Source: Hydractinia symbiolongicarpus
Taxonomy: Eukaryota > Cnidaria > Hydrozoa > Anthoathecata > Hydractiniidae
Direction: 5' to 3'
Assembly (NCBI RefSeq): GCF_029227915.1
Contig: NC_079882.1
Location: 14,592,501-14,656,500, forward strand
Length of the DNA: 64,000 nucleotides
Within the stretch, counting starts at the first letter, position 1, and every line of letters starts with the position of its first letter. This document shows positions 51,520 through 62,840 of the stretch, piece after piece. A model generated the notes under the pieces. That model saw nothing but the letters and a program-made list of their open reading frames with translations, searched no databases and was not told the origin of the DNA. A program made the translations under genes and the position numbers.

Positions 51520-51789
51520 TTTGGCGATGAGGATTGGATTTTATAAAAAGGAAATTTACCACAACATTTCAGAAACATTGTCAGATAAGTACAAATACGT
51601 TTTCCACTTTGTACTTGAATTATTGTACCGTTTGGAAGAAAACTGTTACGCTCAAGCTGCGTCGCTCGCCAGGAGCCGCCTCCGCCATTTTTTTATTTAA
51701 TTTGTGCTGCGGCAACGACTTTCCGTAGGACATCACCACGCTCAACCAAATCAGGCTTCAAGTGTTGTGTGCGCAAAACATAAACAAAT

Positions 51790-52660
51790 ATGGCGCATGC
51801 CTTAGCGAATCTTCGCTCGTGTTTGCAAGAATTTCAACTACAAGATCACGAAGAAACTACTTCAAACATACACAAGCGTTGGTGTATGTGGGTAGAAAAT
51901 TTGGAATATTGTTTTACTTTTGAAGGACTAGATACAGTACCGACAGAAGATGGGGCTGTCTCACCAGAGGTTAAGAAAATAGCAGCGCTCCTAGCCTTAG
52001 GCGGCCATCAGTTGCGGGAGCTCTACAACACCCTCAAAGATACAGGGACGACATACACTGAGGCAAAGAGGAAGATCGAAGAGCATTTCAACGGTTCAAA
52101 GAAAATTATTCTGCATGAGACCGCTATCAACTCAAGAAACTCGTGATCAATGGGTTACTCGTTTAAAGACTAAAGCTAGAGACTGTGAGTTTGATCAAAT
52201 GAACATGAAGGAAGCAATTAAGTTGGTGGTTACTCTACACACACCGATTCCTAAATTGAAAACAGCTGTCATACGAGATGATATGACTTTCGACCAAATG
52301 ATGAAACTGGCACAATCTATGGAGCTCGCTCACTGAGAAGTTAGCTACATGAAGGCAAACACGATGGAACCTCATAACACTAAATCGGCGGAGAATATCG
52401 AATTTAACGAATAGGCACATTATGCTGATCAGCAAGGTATGCGGCTGGCACCAAAGAAGCCAGCCAACAAATCAACAAAAATGGTTGAGTTGTGTCGTTA
52501 TTGTGGAGAAACGACACCACACAAAGGAAGTTGCAAAGCAAGAGGTGCCACATGTAATAACTGTGGCAAGAAAAATCATTTTTCAAGAGTTTGTGAAAGC
52601 AAGAAAGTCAACTTGCTTATTGCACAGCCAGGAACACAAGGAGGGTCATTTTACGAATAT
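51790..52660 (+). pseudogene. gag of Ty3-type element, broken
   Basis: MAHALANLRSCLQEFQLQDH opens the capsid part; the frame breaks near 52140 and continues to LAQSMELAH (stop 52336). A zinc knuckle region follows in another frame: CRYCGETTPHKGSC and CNNCGKKNHFSRVC (the latter a CCHC knuckle, about 52555-52597). Capsid shells package the element RNA. Confidence 0.8.
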
Positions 52661-55600
52661 GGACCAACAGAAATTAAATTTGATGCAGTGAAGGAGAAAC
52701 TACGAACCACCAGTGAAAACTATCCATCCACTGTAATCGAGGTAAACATCGACAACACCAGGATCACTATGCAAGTAGATTCGGGGGCAGATGCAAATGT
52801 AATTCCATGGAATGTTTATGAAGAACACTTAAAACACATTCCTCTTCGATCAACCAAGGCGAAACTGCAACCATACAACTCAGTTACATTACCAATCAAG
52901 GGGGCATTTGAGGCACAAATCACTGCCAACAACAACAACAATGTCCAGGCTACCTTTTATGTAACAGAGGGAGCTGCTGCACAAAGTTTAATGGGCAAAT
53001 ACACAGCTTTCAATTTAGATGTATTGGCTATTAATGTAAATCATCTTGACAACCAACAAACTGTAAAACAGGTACACACCCAAGTACAACATCTAGATTA
53101 TAGAGAAATGGCCAAACATCTAACTCCCATAGAGACATCGGTTGAACTTGAAAAGCAGCTTGAAGTTAGCTACAACACACAATCAAGAACAGAAGGTTGA
53201 TGCAATCATGCACCACTTTGATGTAGTATTCAATGGCATTGGGAAGCATAAATATCGTCAGGTTCACCTTCATATTGATGAAACAGTGTGCACAGTTGTG
53301 CAAGCGCAACGTCGTATTCCGTTTGCACACCGTGAAAAGTTGGAGACTCTGTTACAGTAGCTTGAAAAGGAAGATGTCATTGAACGGGTAGAGGGACCAA
53401 CTGACTGGGTCTCCAACATTGTCATAACACCAAAAACCGATTCATCACAAATTAGAATGAGTATTGACATGACTACCGCCACCGCCAATAAAGCAATTCA
53501 ACGCACGCGTCATATCATACCAACGATTGAGGAACTTAGATACAGAATGAATGGGCCATGTCATTTTTCTAAGCTGAACCATGGTTATAATCAATTTGAA
53601 ATTGATGACTCATCTCGATACGTCACAGTGTTTTACACTCATAAAGGCCGATTCAAGTGTTGAGGCTGTATTTGGTCGTACTCAACGAGAACATGATTTA
53701 ACATTAATCCAGGTTCTACAACGACTAGCAGACTGTGGATTAACATTAGGACGATCCAAATGTCAACTTAATGTGACATCTGTTAAATTTTTTGGTATAA
53801 TATTTTCGGCTAGTGGTATATCGCCGGATCCTGCCAAGGTAGCTGCGCTTGATACCATGACAGCACCTTCAAATGCAACGGAAGTGAGATCCTTTCTAGG
53901 CATGACTAATTTCAGCTGTACCTTTATTCCTGGTTATGCCAACATTACTGCACCTTTACGACAACTAACATGTAAAGGCCAAGTTTTTGAGTGGACGGAG
54001 GAGTGCAACACTGCATACAACAAGCTCAAGGAAGTTTTGAAGCAACACACAACGATGGCTTATTTTGATCCCTGTAAGGACACCAAGCTTATTGTAGACG
54101 GATCGAAGAAGAATGGTCTTGCTTCTATCCTTGCCCAGAGAGATCCTCAAGACAACATCTTTAAGCCTATTCGTTATGACAGTAGAGCTACTACACTTAC
54201 CGGAACAATGAAGAACCACATATATCTGTATGGGCTTCCCCAATATACTGCCAGTACAGATCATCAACCTTTACTAGCCGTGTATAAGAAAACTTTCTTT
54301 CTCGCCATCCACAGGTAGCACTATCTTTCTCGCCATCCACAGCAAAAGCAGGCTCCATCCCAACAAGAAAGTGAATTTCCTTTATACTTAGTCACCAATG
54401 CTGTCATGGAAGTGATTCAGCTATTACCACTGATATGATTGTGCAGGCAACGTTGGATGATCCAACGCTTCAATCTCTTGCCATTGCATTGCGACAAGGA
54501 TACATTGACAAGAGGCAGAAAGAGCTACAACCCTACAAAGCCATCTTCAAAGAAGTCAGCGTGGACGATTCAGGTATTATATTGTGGGGAGACAGGATCA
54601 TTATACCGTCACAGCTACAACAGAAAACTGTACAACTAGCGCACGAAGGCCATCAAGGCATAGTGAAATGTAAACAACTCATCAGAAGCACTATGTGGTT
54701 TCCAGGAATAGATGCTATGGTGGAGGCATTTGTAGCATTTTGCAACCCGTGTCAAGCTGCAACGGATACGAAGCAACAAGAATCAATGAAAGCTTCTTCA
54801 CTACCAGAACAACCCTGAACAACAAGACATGTATTCTCGGTACCCTGCTGTAGAGGTCGTTCACGCCACATCTGCACAATCAGTACTGCCGGCCATGGAT
54901 CGCATTTTTTCCCTTTTTGGAATTCCGGAATATCTAGGTTCAGATAACGGCCCGCCTTATAGTAGCACAACATTTGCAAGCTATGCCAAATACATGGAAT
55001 TCAAGCATGGTCCGAAAATACCCTTGGCACCATGGACGAATGGCATGGTAGAGAACTTTATGCACAATCTCAAGAAGCTCTTGCAAACGTCTTTGCAGGA
55101 ACACCTGAACTGGAGACACGAATTACAGCGCTTACTGCGGACATATCGGGGCACTCCACATACAGTGACGGGTCGCAGACCAGCAGAGGTTTTATTCAAT
55201 GGCAGACAATACAGAACCCTGTTGCCTGCAGCACGCCGCGCTGAAAGGCCAAAGTTCCACACCGAAATATCAGCCAAGAAGGAGGCAAGATAAACCTCGA
55301 TGAAAAAATATGCAGACCGAAAAACATATGTTGCAGAGAGTGAGCTACAAGTGGGTGATTGGGTTATGTATCGCCAAAGCAACAAAAGAAGAGCGATACG
55401 CCCTACTGTGGAACCCCACATCGCATTATCAAAAAGGTTGGCGGCAGAGTCACTGCAGAGTGGGATGGACATGTCATCACACGGCATAGCACCTTCTTTA
55501 AGAAAATTCCGAATCACCCAAGGAAAGAAATGAGTCAGAAACTATTCACGAAATCAACATCTGTAGCAGACTGCGATATACCACTGTTAACCTGTGAAGG

Positions 55601-55795
55601 AGAAGCGGACAAAGACGCAGTAACCAGTGAAGATGAAAGTATGCAAACTGTGGAGTATGAAGTAGAGGAAGATTGGCATAATCTCGATCAAGAAATTACG
55701 ATGGAACAAGTTAGAAGATCTACACGTGAAAGAACGAAGCCGTCTAAGCTAACAGAATACGAAGTAGATCTCCCAGACTCTTTGAAATAAAAAGG
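52661..55795 (+). pseudogene. pol of Ty3-type element (protease, RT, RNase H, integrase), broken
   Basis: Protease: ITMQVDSGADANVIPWNVYE (active-site DSGA). RT: RRIPFAHREKLETLL, a stop at about 53358, EKEDVIERVEGPTDWVSNIV, SIDMTTATANKAIQRTRHII. The segment carrying the catalytic aspartates is deleted where GRFKC meets VFGRTQREHDLTLIQ (about 53660). RNase H: DPCKDTKLIVDGSKKNGLAS. Integrase: HEGHQGIVKCKQLIRSTMWF and CNPCQ zinc part; the first catalytic Asp is lost in a second deletion near 54820. GSDNGPPYSS and MVENFMHNL keep the second Asp and the Glu. A C-terminal acidic tail ends at about 55790. Confidence 0.88.
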
Positions 55796-55802
55796 GGAGT
55801 AA

Positions 55803-55938
55803 TGTAGTGTCGGAGACTGCATATATACAGACAGTTCTATATTTGTATGTATAAGGCACAGAGTGAAGTGTATATAGCCTCTTATTTAACTATATTACGA
55901 GACACACGTGTTATTTCTTGTCCTGCTGGTATCTCTCA
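55803..55938 (+). repeat. 3' LTR of Ty3-type element
   Basis: 136 bp, TGTAGTGTCGG ... ATCTCTCA, preceded by the polypurine tract. It differs from the 5' LTR at a handful of positions, including a short deletion (TTTGTATTTAAC versus TTATTTAAC), so the insertion is not brand new. Confidence 0.9.
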
Positions 55939-55943
55939 ACAGT

Positions 55944-56273
55944 CTTATTAACTGGGAATTTGTAATTCACGGCGGAATGGATGGATATTTGCGTGTTGTT
56001 GTGTATTTGTGGTGCAGTACAAATAACAAAAAAGATACTGTACTAACATTATATGATATGGCAGTAAATCAATGGAGTATCCCTTCACGCGTTCGATCAG
56101 ATAAAGGTGGTGAAAACGCCCTAGTCTGGTAAAGGATGGTTGAGCTTAGGGGTGATGGTAGAGGAAGTTATTTAGCTGGATCGTCGCTCCATAACCAGAG
56201 GATAGAACGTCTTTGGCGGGATGTATGGACATATGTTTGTGCACAGTTTTACCACACTTTTCAAGCCATGTAG
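55944..56273 (+). pseudogene. DDE-integrase-like gene, 3' part
   Basis: Continues the frame broken at 51380: LINWEFVIHGGMDGYLRVVV, CSTNNKKDTVLTLYDMAV, PSRVRSDKGGEN (second Asp), a stop at about 56130, then HNQRIERLWRDVWTYVCAQF (catalytic Glu). All three DDE carboxylates are present over the two parts, but the stop and the insertion inactivate it. Confidence 0.75.
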
Positions 56274-56279
56274 ACACAA

Positions 56280-56990
56280 GGTTTGTTTAATACCGACTTA
56301 TAGCTTAAACCATGTCAAAAATTAAGCAACTTACTTAGAAACCCCTTGGAACGACTTTTAAAGGTAGTGTCTGCTAAAACATAATAGTTTACTTAGTTAA
56401 GCATAAAAGTATATAAAGTACAAATTTGCTATCTTAATCCTTTAAAAAAATTACATGAGCTAACAATATTATTCAATAAAGTTCAAACTTTCCTGCTTGC
56501 TCACCTCTAACGCACGCTACTTTTTATCTATGATCTTGAAAACGAATACGAGGCTGTTATAATATGTACCGCATGACGTAGAGGTTTGTACAGAAAAAAA
56601 TTAAAACAAAATATTCTTATGTTTTTTTTAATCAATGCACAAAATTAAGCAAAGTAATAATTTCACCCCCATTTACAAATGAGACAAAAACTAAGCGAAT
56701 TATTTATAAGCGCACGTGTCACCAAGTCTGGAAAATTTTCTGCGTGTCAGAGAAAAAAATTAATGAAGAAAAGCAAGAAGAATAAAACGAGAATATTGTT
56801 TATTAATTTTTCCTCCAAAAAGGGAAATTAATTATAAACAGTTTTCTAAATTAAACGAACATAGCAAAGTTTTTTTCGTTTCGCATACTGAGTTAACTTG
56901 TTTCAAAATCAACCGTGAAAATTGGCCGTAAGGCAAGATTTTCTATACAGTATTTACCGAAGCAGATATGTTTCTTTATTTCGTGATTTT
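56280..56990. other. no gene recognised
   Basis: AT-rich sequence between the integrase remnant and the THAP pseudogene. No repeat boundaries are evident. Confidence 0.5.
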
Positions 56991-56993
56991 ACA

Positions 56994-57330
56994 ATGTCTT
57001 GGTGTGCTGCCATTGGTTGTGAGAATAACAGTAAAAAGAGCAAAGACAAAAGTTTTTCTCGCTTCCTACTGAACCAAGCGTAAGGGCTGCTTGGGTTAGG
57101 GCAATCAGCAGGAAAAATCTTTCAAATAATGTGTTCTTATGTTCTGATCATTTTGATAGTGAGAAAGATTTTGACCTAAGTTGGGAAATGCAGAACAGAC
57201 TGCACTACACATCTAGACTTTTTTTATTACTCCTATTTTTAACATTTCATTCTTTTTCGCGTTCTTCGAAGCGATAAAAGAATGGAGTGGATGCTGTTTT
57301 TAAGATTGTTTCATTTTTTTTTTGCAATGC
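56994..57330 (+). pseudogene. THAP-domain protein fragment
   Basis: MSWCAAIGCENNSKKSKDKS opens a THAP zinc finger (first pair C-x4-C). A frameshift near 57064 precedes PSVRAAWVRAISRKNLSN and FLCSDHFDSEKDF, the C-x2-H end. THAP fingers bind DNA and occur in P-element transposases and host regulators. Downstream frames to about 57870 (GDKTIILCGIFKAN, APEERPSCDELIERS) may be further pieces, but I cannot name them. Confidence 0.65.
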
Positions 57331-57988
57331 TTGTTTTAAAGGTTGTTGAAACAGCGTTTCAAGAGACTTCTCTAAATGAAGAGACTAGCAATCCTTAACT
57401 CTCGACTTTGACAGCACGAATGAAAGATTTTCAATAGGCGTGCGAACAGAAAAAAAAAGAAGATCGCGGAAGTCAATATAAACACCCGTTATTACGAAAC
57501 ATTGGTGTTCAAGCTGGACCTGAGGTTGCTAATTCCTTGCGTCAAACAGAACAAGAAGTAACAACGTTGGTTGTATTTAAATTTTCTTTCCTTGGAATGC
57601 GCTATAGATGAAGAAGGGGAGATAAAACCATTATTCTTTGTGGCATATTCAAAGCCAACAAAACGATTTGTGGCCAAGGTGGTAAAAGAAAAGAAAAATT
57701 ACAAATACTTGTCGAACATTATCAAAAAAATTACTGCCCGCGCTACTGAAAAAAAGAAAGAAAGCAAGAAGACCGACAAAAGCGTCAGCTAGAACTTAAA
57801 GTTGCACCAGAAGAAAGGCCTTCTTGCGACGAATTAATTGAAAGATCGCTAAAATATAAGAGAATAGAATTGTGAAATATAACTCGTTTCTCTAACTATC
57901 ATCTTGATATTTTAACTTAATAAAAAACACTTCAAAGATCAAGTTAAATTTAAAGGTGTTCTAACGTATTAAGAACAATTTTTTCCTG

Positions 57989-58100
57989 AATTAGTAGTAG
58001 TAAGGAGTGAATATAACCAGTTTTTATTCCTCCTACACCTTTTAATCCCAAAAAACCCGCTTTCACCATTTCCACCACCACCTCATCCCAAAAAACAAGT
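57989..58100. repeat. subterminal sequence shared with 27887-27985
   Basis: TAGTAGTAGTAAGGAGTGAATATAACC ... CCTCCTACACCTTTTAATCCC ... AAAACCCGCTTTCACCATTT ... CCACCACCTCATCCC. At both loci it precedes virus-like genes in the same orientation. Confidence 0.6.
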
Positions 58101-58241
58101 AAAAAACGAAATCATATGACGTCATCAACCCATGCGTGAAATCATAATAATACAGAATATAAATGCCAATAACCAACACATAATAATATTAAATGATATA
58201 AACAACATATAAGGTCATGCGCAATAGTATACAGAATATGA

Positions 58242-58276
58242 GTAAGGAAAATTCCAAAATTCAAAAATCATGACCG
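58242..58276 (+). promoter_or_regulatory. virus-like upstream motif, site B
   Basis: AAGGAAAATTCCAAAATTCA ... CATGACC, a divergent copy of site A. The preceding TATACAGAATATGAGTAAGG is identical to the sequence before site A. The ATTCC core lies 68 nt before the ATG at 58319. Confidence 0.5.
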
Positions 58277-58318
58277 CACCAAAAATTTTACTGATGTATC
58301 TTAGTGTATAATAATAAG

Positions 58319-58561
58319 ATGTCTATTAATGATCATCTCATAACGCCTGATCGAATAGTTCGTGCTGATTCATGGACACTAATGTTCGTACCCGATCATT
58401 TCAAGACACAGGAAATGTGTGCTGCCGTAGTTCGTGAACATCCCTGGACACTAATGTTAGTACCCGATCATTTAAAGACACAGGAAATGTGTGATGAGGC
58501 AGTACGTGACAATCCAATGCTCCTCGAGTACGTTCCAGATCGATATATCCGTAGTAGCTAG
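58319..58561 (+). CDS. FKTQEMC-repeat protein 1 (DUF4116-like)
   Basis: Intact small ORF of 80 codons from the ATG at 58319; an alternative ATG at 58304 adds MYNNK. I prefer 58319 because the distance from the upstream motif then matches the neighbours. It contains two and a half repeats of the form WTLMFVPDHFKTQEMCAAVV. The repeats are also near identical in DNA (about 58372-58440 and 58441-58509), a recent internal duplication. Such repeats are common in giant-virus and phage genomes; their function is unknown. It lies in a row with two further small genes on the same strand. Confidence 0.65.
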   Translation: MSINDHLITPDRIVRADSWTLMFVPDHFKTQEMCAAVVREHPWTLMLVPDHLKTQEMCDEAVRDNPMLLEYVPDRYIRSS

Positions 58562-58581
58562 GGCCCTAGCACACGCATATC

Positions 58582-58616
58582 AAGGGAAATTCCCCAATTA
58601 TTCAAATATATTGACC
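58582..58616 (+). promoter_or_regulatory. virus-like upstream motif, site C
   Basis: AAGGGAAATTCCCCAATTAT plus TCAA, then a 5-nt spacer and TTGACC. 24 nt identical to site A 28 kb away. The ATTCCCC core lies 65 nt before the ATG at 58654. Confidence 0.6.
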
Positions 58617-58653
58617 AAGACCATGCCTGAGTATCTACACCAAACCCATCAGA

Positions 58654-58887
58654 ATGCCTGATAAATTTTCATATGCTGTGTTTGACAAAGCGAGGACGAG
58701 GGTGGCTACTGCACTCCGGGCAATGTCTGAGTATGTGCAGGATCCATCAGAGCAAACCCTATACACATGCTACAGGTGTGGTGGCCAAAATATTTTATCA
58801 GTGGTTAAGCAGGTCAGATCATGTGATGAGGGAACTTCGGTATTTAACACGTGTGTGAAATGCGGGAATACATGGCGGGATGGATAG
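58654..58887 (+). CDS. TFIIS-type zinc ribbon protein (transcription elongation factor-like)
   Basis: 77 codons, intact. Residues 1-35 (KFSYAVFDKARTRVATALRA) are a short helical part; residues 36-77 form a zinc ribbon with CYRCGGQN and CVKCGNTWRDG (C-x2-C pairs) and the loop RSCDEGTSVF. The adjacent Asp-Glu is the acidic tip that in TFIIS reaches the RNA polymerase active site to trigger transcript cleavage. It is much shorter than cellular TFIIS and keeps essentially only the ribbon, as in viral homologues. It is flanked by repeat-protein genes, has its own upstream motif and no introns. With the RPB1 remnant at 32.6 kb it suggests a virus-encoded transcription system. RPB9 or RPC11 C-terminal ribbons are alternatives. 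Confidence 0.8.
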   Translation: MPDKFSYAVFDKARTRVATALRAMSEYVQDPSEQTLYTCYRCGGQNILSVVKQVRSCDEGTSVFNTCVKCGNTWRDG

Positions 58888-58902
58888 AACTTAAATAATG
58901 GT

Positions 58903-58953
58903 AATTCCCCATTAATCAAATGTCCTTCGAGTCAAGTACTTGAATATATCCAA
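58903..58953 (+). promoter_or_regulatory. virus-like upstream motif, site D
   Basis: AATTCCCCATTAATCAAATG, then a diverged GTCAAGTACTTGAA in place of the TTGACC box. The ATTCCCC core lies 58 nt before the ATG at 58962. Confidence 0.5.
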
Positions 58954-58961
58954 AATAAATA

Positions 58962-59216
58962 ATGGATCATTATCAGGAACTCTGTAATAGGAACGTGAAT
59001 TTCAACCCATGGATGCTCCAGTATGTACCAGACTATTTTAAGACTCGTGATATGTGCAAATCAGCGGTTGAAAGGGATCCAATGGTATTCGTGCATGTTC
59101 CCTATTATTTTAAGACCTTGGATATGTGTATAGGGGTAGTCCAGCGCAATCCGGGTCTGTTTCATTACGTACCGGATAGGTATAGGCACGCAGTGACGCA
59201 AATATTATCAAACTAG
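58962..59216 (+). CDS. FKTQEMC-repeat protein 2 (DUF4116-like)
   Basis: 84 codons, intact. Repeats read PWMLQYVPDYFKTRDMCKSA, PMVFVHVPYYFKTLDMCIGV and PGLFHYVPDRYRHAV. It is the third gene in the 58.3-59.2 kb row, 74 bp after the TFIIS-like stop. Its stop codon lies at the start of the first unit of the tandem array, so the array borders the cassette directly. Function unknown. Confidence 0.65.
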   Translation: MDHYQELCNRNVNFNPWMLQYVPDYFKTRDMCKSAVERDPMVFVHVPYYFKTLDMCIGVVQRNPGLFHYVPDRYRHAVTQILSN

Positions 59217-62200
59217 TCGACAAGGCCCGTGGAGAAATCCACTTAGGCAGATGGGCAATGGAAAAATAGGTTGTTTTAGATGTTTTGCTGACGTCAGCAG
59301 TGAAGATCCCAAAAAAGTTAGAGAAATTTATTTTATTCTTTTATTGTAATGTGTAGAGGTTGAATCACGCTGATCAAAATAATGTGTAGGATGATATGTT
59401 TTCGGGGAACGCAAAAGGAGATATAAGTGTTTAAAAATTGTGCTGACGTCAGCAAAGGCCCGTGAATTTCAGAATATCATGTACCTGTTGCCTCCCTCGT
59501 ATAGATCTTAAAACGCTGATCAAGAAAATGTATAGGATCATGTATTTTTGACTAACGGTTACGGAAATATTGTGGTTTAAAGGTTTTTTGATGACGCCAT
59601 AAACCCGTTCATTCCGAAACAGATTTGGGGACCCAGGTTTGGAAAATTACCCAAATTGGTCCCAGGTGGTCCCTAGTTACCCACGCGGTGAAAAAACATT
59701 GACGTCACCAACTCGTTTCCAAGTTATTTGGCCTCAAAATTTTAGGTGCACTGCAATGGCTTCACTAATCTTAATTAACTTTCCTTTGACGTCAATACTA
59801 TTTTAACGTTAAAGTTTGGTAAATTACAGAACAATTTTATAGGCGATGTTTTAAAGAATTTGTTAAAGAAAATTGTGAAGAATATAATCCACTTTGCAAA
59901 AGTCACAGACAGACAGAACTGCCGTATTATTATATAGACTAGTCGATAAGGCCCGTGGAAAAATCCACTTAGGCACAAGGACAATGGAAAAGTAGGTTGT
60001 TTTAGATTTTTTGCTGACGTCAGCAGTGCAATTACAAAAATATTTGGCGAAATTTAGTTTATTCGTTGCCTGTACTATGCAGATGTTAAAACGCTGACCA
60101 AGAAAATGTATATGATCATATCTTTTTGATAAGCAGTTAATGAGACATAAGGGTTTTAAAATTTTGCTGATGTCAGCAATGGCCAGTCAAACCCCCCAAA
60201 TTTTTTTTCAGAAATTTGTATACCTGCTGCCTTCATTGTATAGGTCTTGAAACGCTTATCAAGAAAATGTATAGGATCGCGTATTTTTGACAAACGGTTG
60301 CAGAGATATTAGGATTTGAATGTTTTTCAATGACGTCATCAACCCGTCCATTCCGAAACGGATTCGGGGACCCAGGTTTGGGAAAATTACCCAAATTGGT
60401 CCTATTTGGTCCCTAGTTACCCACGCGGTGAAAAATCATTGACGTCACCACCTCGTTTCCAAGTTATTTGGCCTCAAAGTTTTAGGTGCACTGTAATGGC
60501 TTCATTAATTTAATATAGGATATTGACGTTAAAGTAGTGTTATTTTCGTCGCGTCGTAACGTCAGAAATTTAACATATTAGGCATGCATTTTTCGGCAAC
60601 ATCAAAGGAAAATAAAGACATCCACTTTGCCTGTCACAGACACACAGACAGACACACCTAGCGTATTATTATAGAGACTAGTCGATAAATCCCTTGGAGT
60701 GATCCACTTAGGCAGAAGGACAATGGAAAAATAGGTTGTTTTAGTTTTTTTGCTGACGTCAGCAGTGCAAATACAAAATAAATATATTTTTTTAGAAATT
60801 TGTATACCTGTTGCCTTCATCGTATATATCTTGAAATGCTGATCAAGAAAATGTATATGATAATGTATCTTTGACAAACGGTTGCAGAGATATCAAGGTT
60901 TAAAGGTTTTTTGATGACGTCATCGAACTGTTCATTCCGAAACGGATTCGGGGACCCAGGTTTGGAAAACTTACCCAAATTGGTCCCAGGTTGTCCCTAG
61001 TTACCCACGCGGTGAACAAACATTGACGTCACCACCTCGTTTCCAAGTTATTTGGCCTTAAAGTTTTAAGTGCATTGTAATGGCTTCACTAATCTTAATT
61101 AACTTTCCTTTGACGTCAATACTATTTTATACGCAAAGTTTGGTAAATTACAGAACAATTTTATAGGCGATGTTTTATAGAATTTGTTAAAGAAAATTTT
61201 GAAGAATGTAATCCACTTTGCAAAAGTGACAGACAGACACACGGAACTGGCGTATTATTATATAGACTAGTCGATAAGGCCCGTGGAAAAATCCACTTAG
61301 GCAGGATAACAGAGAAAAACAACCGTCATTTAAAGTTTGCTGACGTCAGCAGAGACCTGTCAGAACACCAAAAATTTTTTTTCAGACATTTGTCTGCCCG
61401 TTGCCTTCATCGTATAGATCTTGAAGCACTGATCAAGAAAATGTATAGGATCATATACTTTTGATAAACGGTTGCAAAGATATTAGGGTTTGAAGGTTTT
61501 TTATGACGTCATCAACCCGTGCATTCCGAAACGGATTTGGGGACCCAGGTTTGGTAAACTTACCCAAATAGGTCCCAGGTGGTCCCTAGTTACCCACGCA
61601 GGAGATGACGTCAATTATTTCCACCCGTTTCCAAGTTATTTAGCCTTAAATTTAAAAGTGCAATGCAATGGCTTCACTAATCTTAATATACTCTCCTTTG
61701 ACGTCAATATTGCTTAACGCCAAAGTTTGGTAATGTACAGAACAAATTTATAGGCGATGTTTTATAGACTTTATCAAAGATATTTTATTCACTTTGCAAA
61801 AGTCACGACAGACAGAATTAGCGTATTATTATATAGACTAGTCGATAAGGCCCGTGGAAAAATCCACTTAGGCAGGATAAGAGAGAAAAATAACCGTCAT
61901 TTAAATTTTGATGACGTCAGCAGAGACATGTCAGAACACACAACTTTTTTTTTCAGAAATGTGTATGCCTGTTGCCTTCATCGTATAGATCTTGAAACGC
62001 TGATCAAGAAAATGTATAGGATCGTGTATTTTTGACAAACGGTTGCAGAGATATTAGGGTTTAAAGGATTTTTGATGACGTCATCAACCCGTCCATTCCC
62101 GAAACGGATTCAGGGACCCAGGTTTGGGAAACTTACCCAAATTGGTCAAAGGTGGTCCCTAGTTACCTACGCAGGAGATGACGTCAGTTATTTCCACCCG

Positions 62201-62640
62201 TTTCCAAGTTATTTAGCCTCAAATTTAAAAGTGCAATGCAACGGCTTTACTAATCTTAATATACTTTCCTTTGACGTCAATATTGCTTTAACGTCAAAGT
62301 TTGGTAATTTACAGAACAAATTTATAGACGATGTTTTATAGACTTTATCAAAGAAATTTTATCCACTTTGCAAAAGTCACAGACAGACAGAACTCGCGTA
62401 TTATTATATAGACTAGTCGATAAGGCCCGTGGAGAAATCCACTTAGGCAGATGGGCAATAGAAAAATAGGTTGTTTTAGATGTTTTGCTGACGTCAGCAG
62501 TGAAGATCCCAAAAAAGTTAGTGAAATTTATTTTATTATTTTATTGTAATGTGTAGAGGTTGAATCACGCTGATCAAAATAATGTGTAGGATAATATGTT
62601 TTCGAGGAACGCAAAAAGAGATACTAGTATAGAAAGTGTT
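59212..62640. repeat. tandem array of six units rich in TGACGTCA palindromes
   Basis: Units start ACTAGTCGATAAGGCCCGTG at about 59212, 59938, 60678, 61266, 61837 and 62412 (726, 740, 588, 571, 575 bp; the last is partial). Each holds a TGCTGACGTCAGCA-type palindrome near its start, TGATGACGTCATCAACCCGT in the middle, GGGGACCCAGGTTTGG after that, and ends with ACAGACAGACAGA ... GCGTATTATTATATAG. The first and last units are the same variant (CAGATGGGCAAT ... GAAGATCCCAAAAAAGTTAG). Open frames inside are by-products of the repeat. Confidence 0.9.
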
Positions 62641-62840
62641 GCGGAGAGGTTGCCAAGGCAAAGGCATTAAGCACGGCAAAGGCACGGCAAAGGCAGGCAA
62701 GGAAAGATGAAGAGGAATCAGCAAGGCAGGGGTAGGCAAGGCATGGGAGGTACAGGCAAGGCCATAGAAGGCAGGCAACAGAAAAGGCATAGGAAGGGTA
62801 GGCAATGGCAAGGGGACGGCAAGGCAGAGGCAGGCATGTT
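62641..62840. repeat. GGCAAGGCA-type low-complexity stretch
   Basis: Purine- and GGCA-rich sequence (GGCAAAGGCA, GGCAAGGCAG, AGGCAGGCAA repeated irregularly). It abuts the truncated last unit of the tandem array. Confidence 0.8.

Larger units (their letters stand above)
51381..55938 (+). mobile_element. defective Ty3-type LTR retrotransposon
   Basis: Two short LTRs (139 and 136 bp), gag and pol remnants in order, and a polypurine tract AAAAAGGGGAGTAA just before the 3' LTR. It is inserted in the DDE-integrase-like gene with a 5-bp target duplication (one base now differs). Frameshifts, stops and two internal deletions make it non-functional. Confidence 0.92.

Noticed and set aside
61490-62341. 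Open frames of 75-92 codons in the tandem array
   Set aside because: They recur at the same place in each repeat unit, start inside the CRE-like palindrome region and recall no protein; by-products of the repeat.
59212-62640. Tandem array considered as a CRISPR-like array
   Set aside because: Units are 570-740 bp with similar interiors, not short repeats with unique spacers, and the DNA is animal nuclear.
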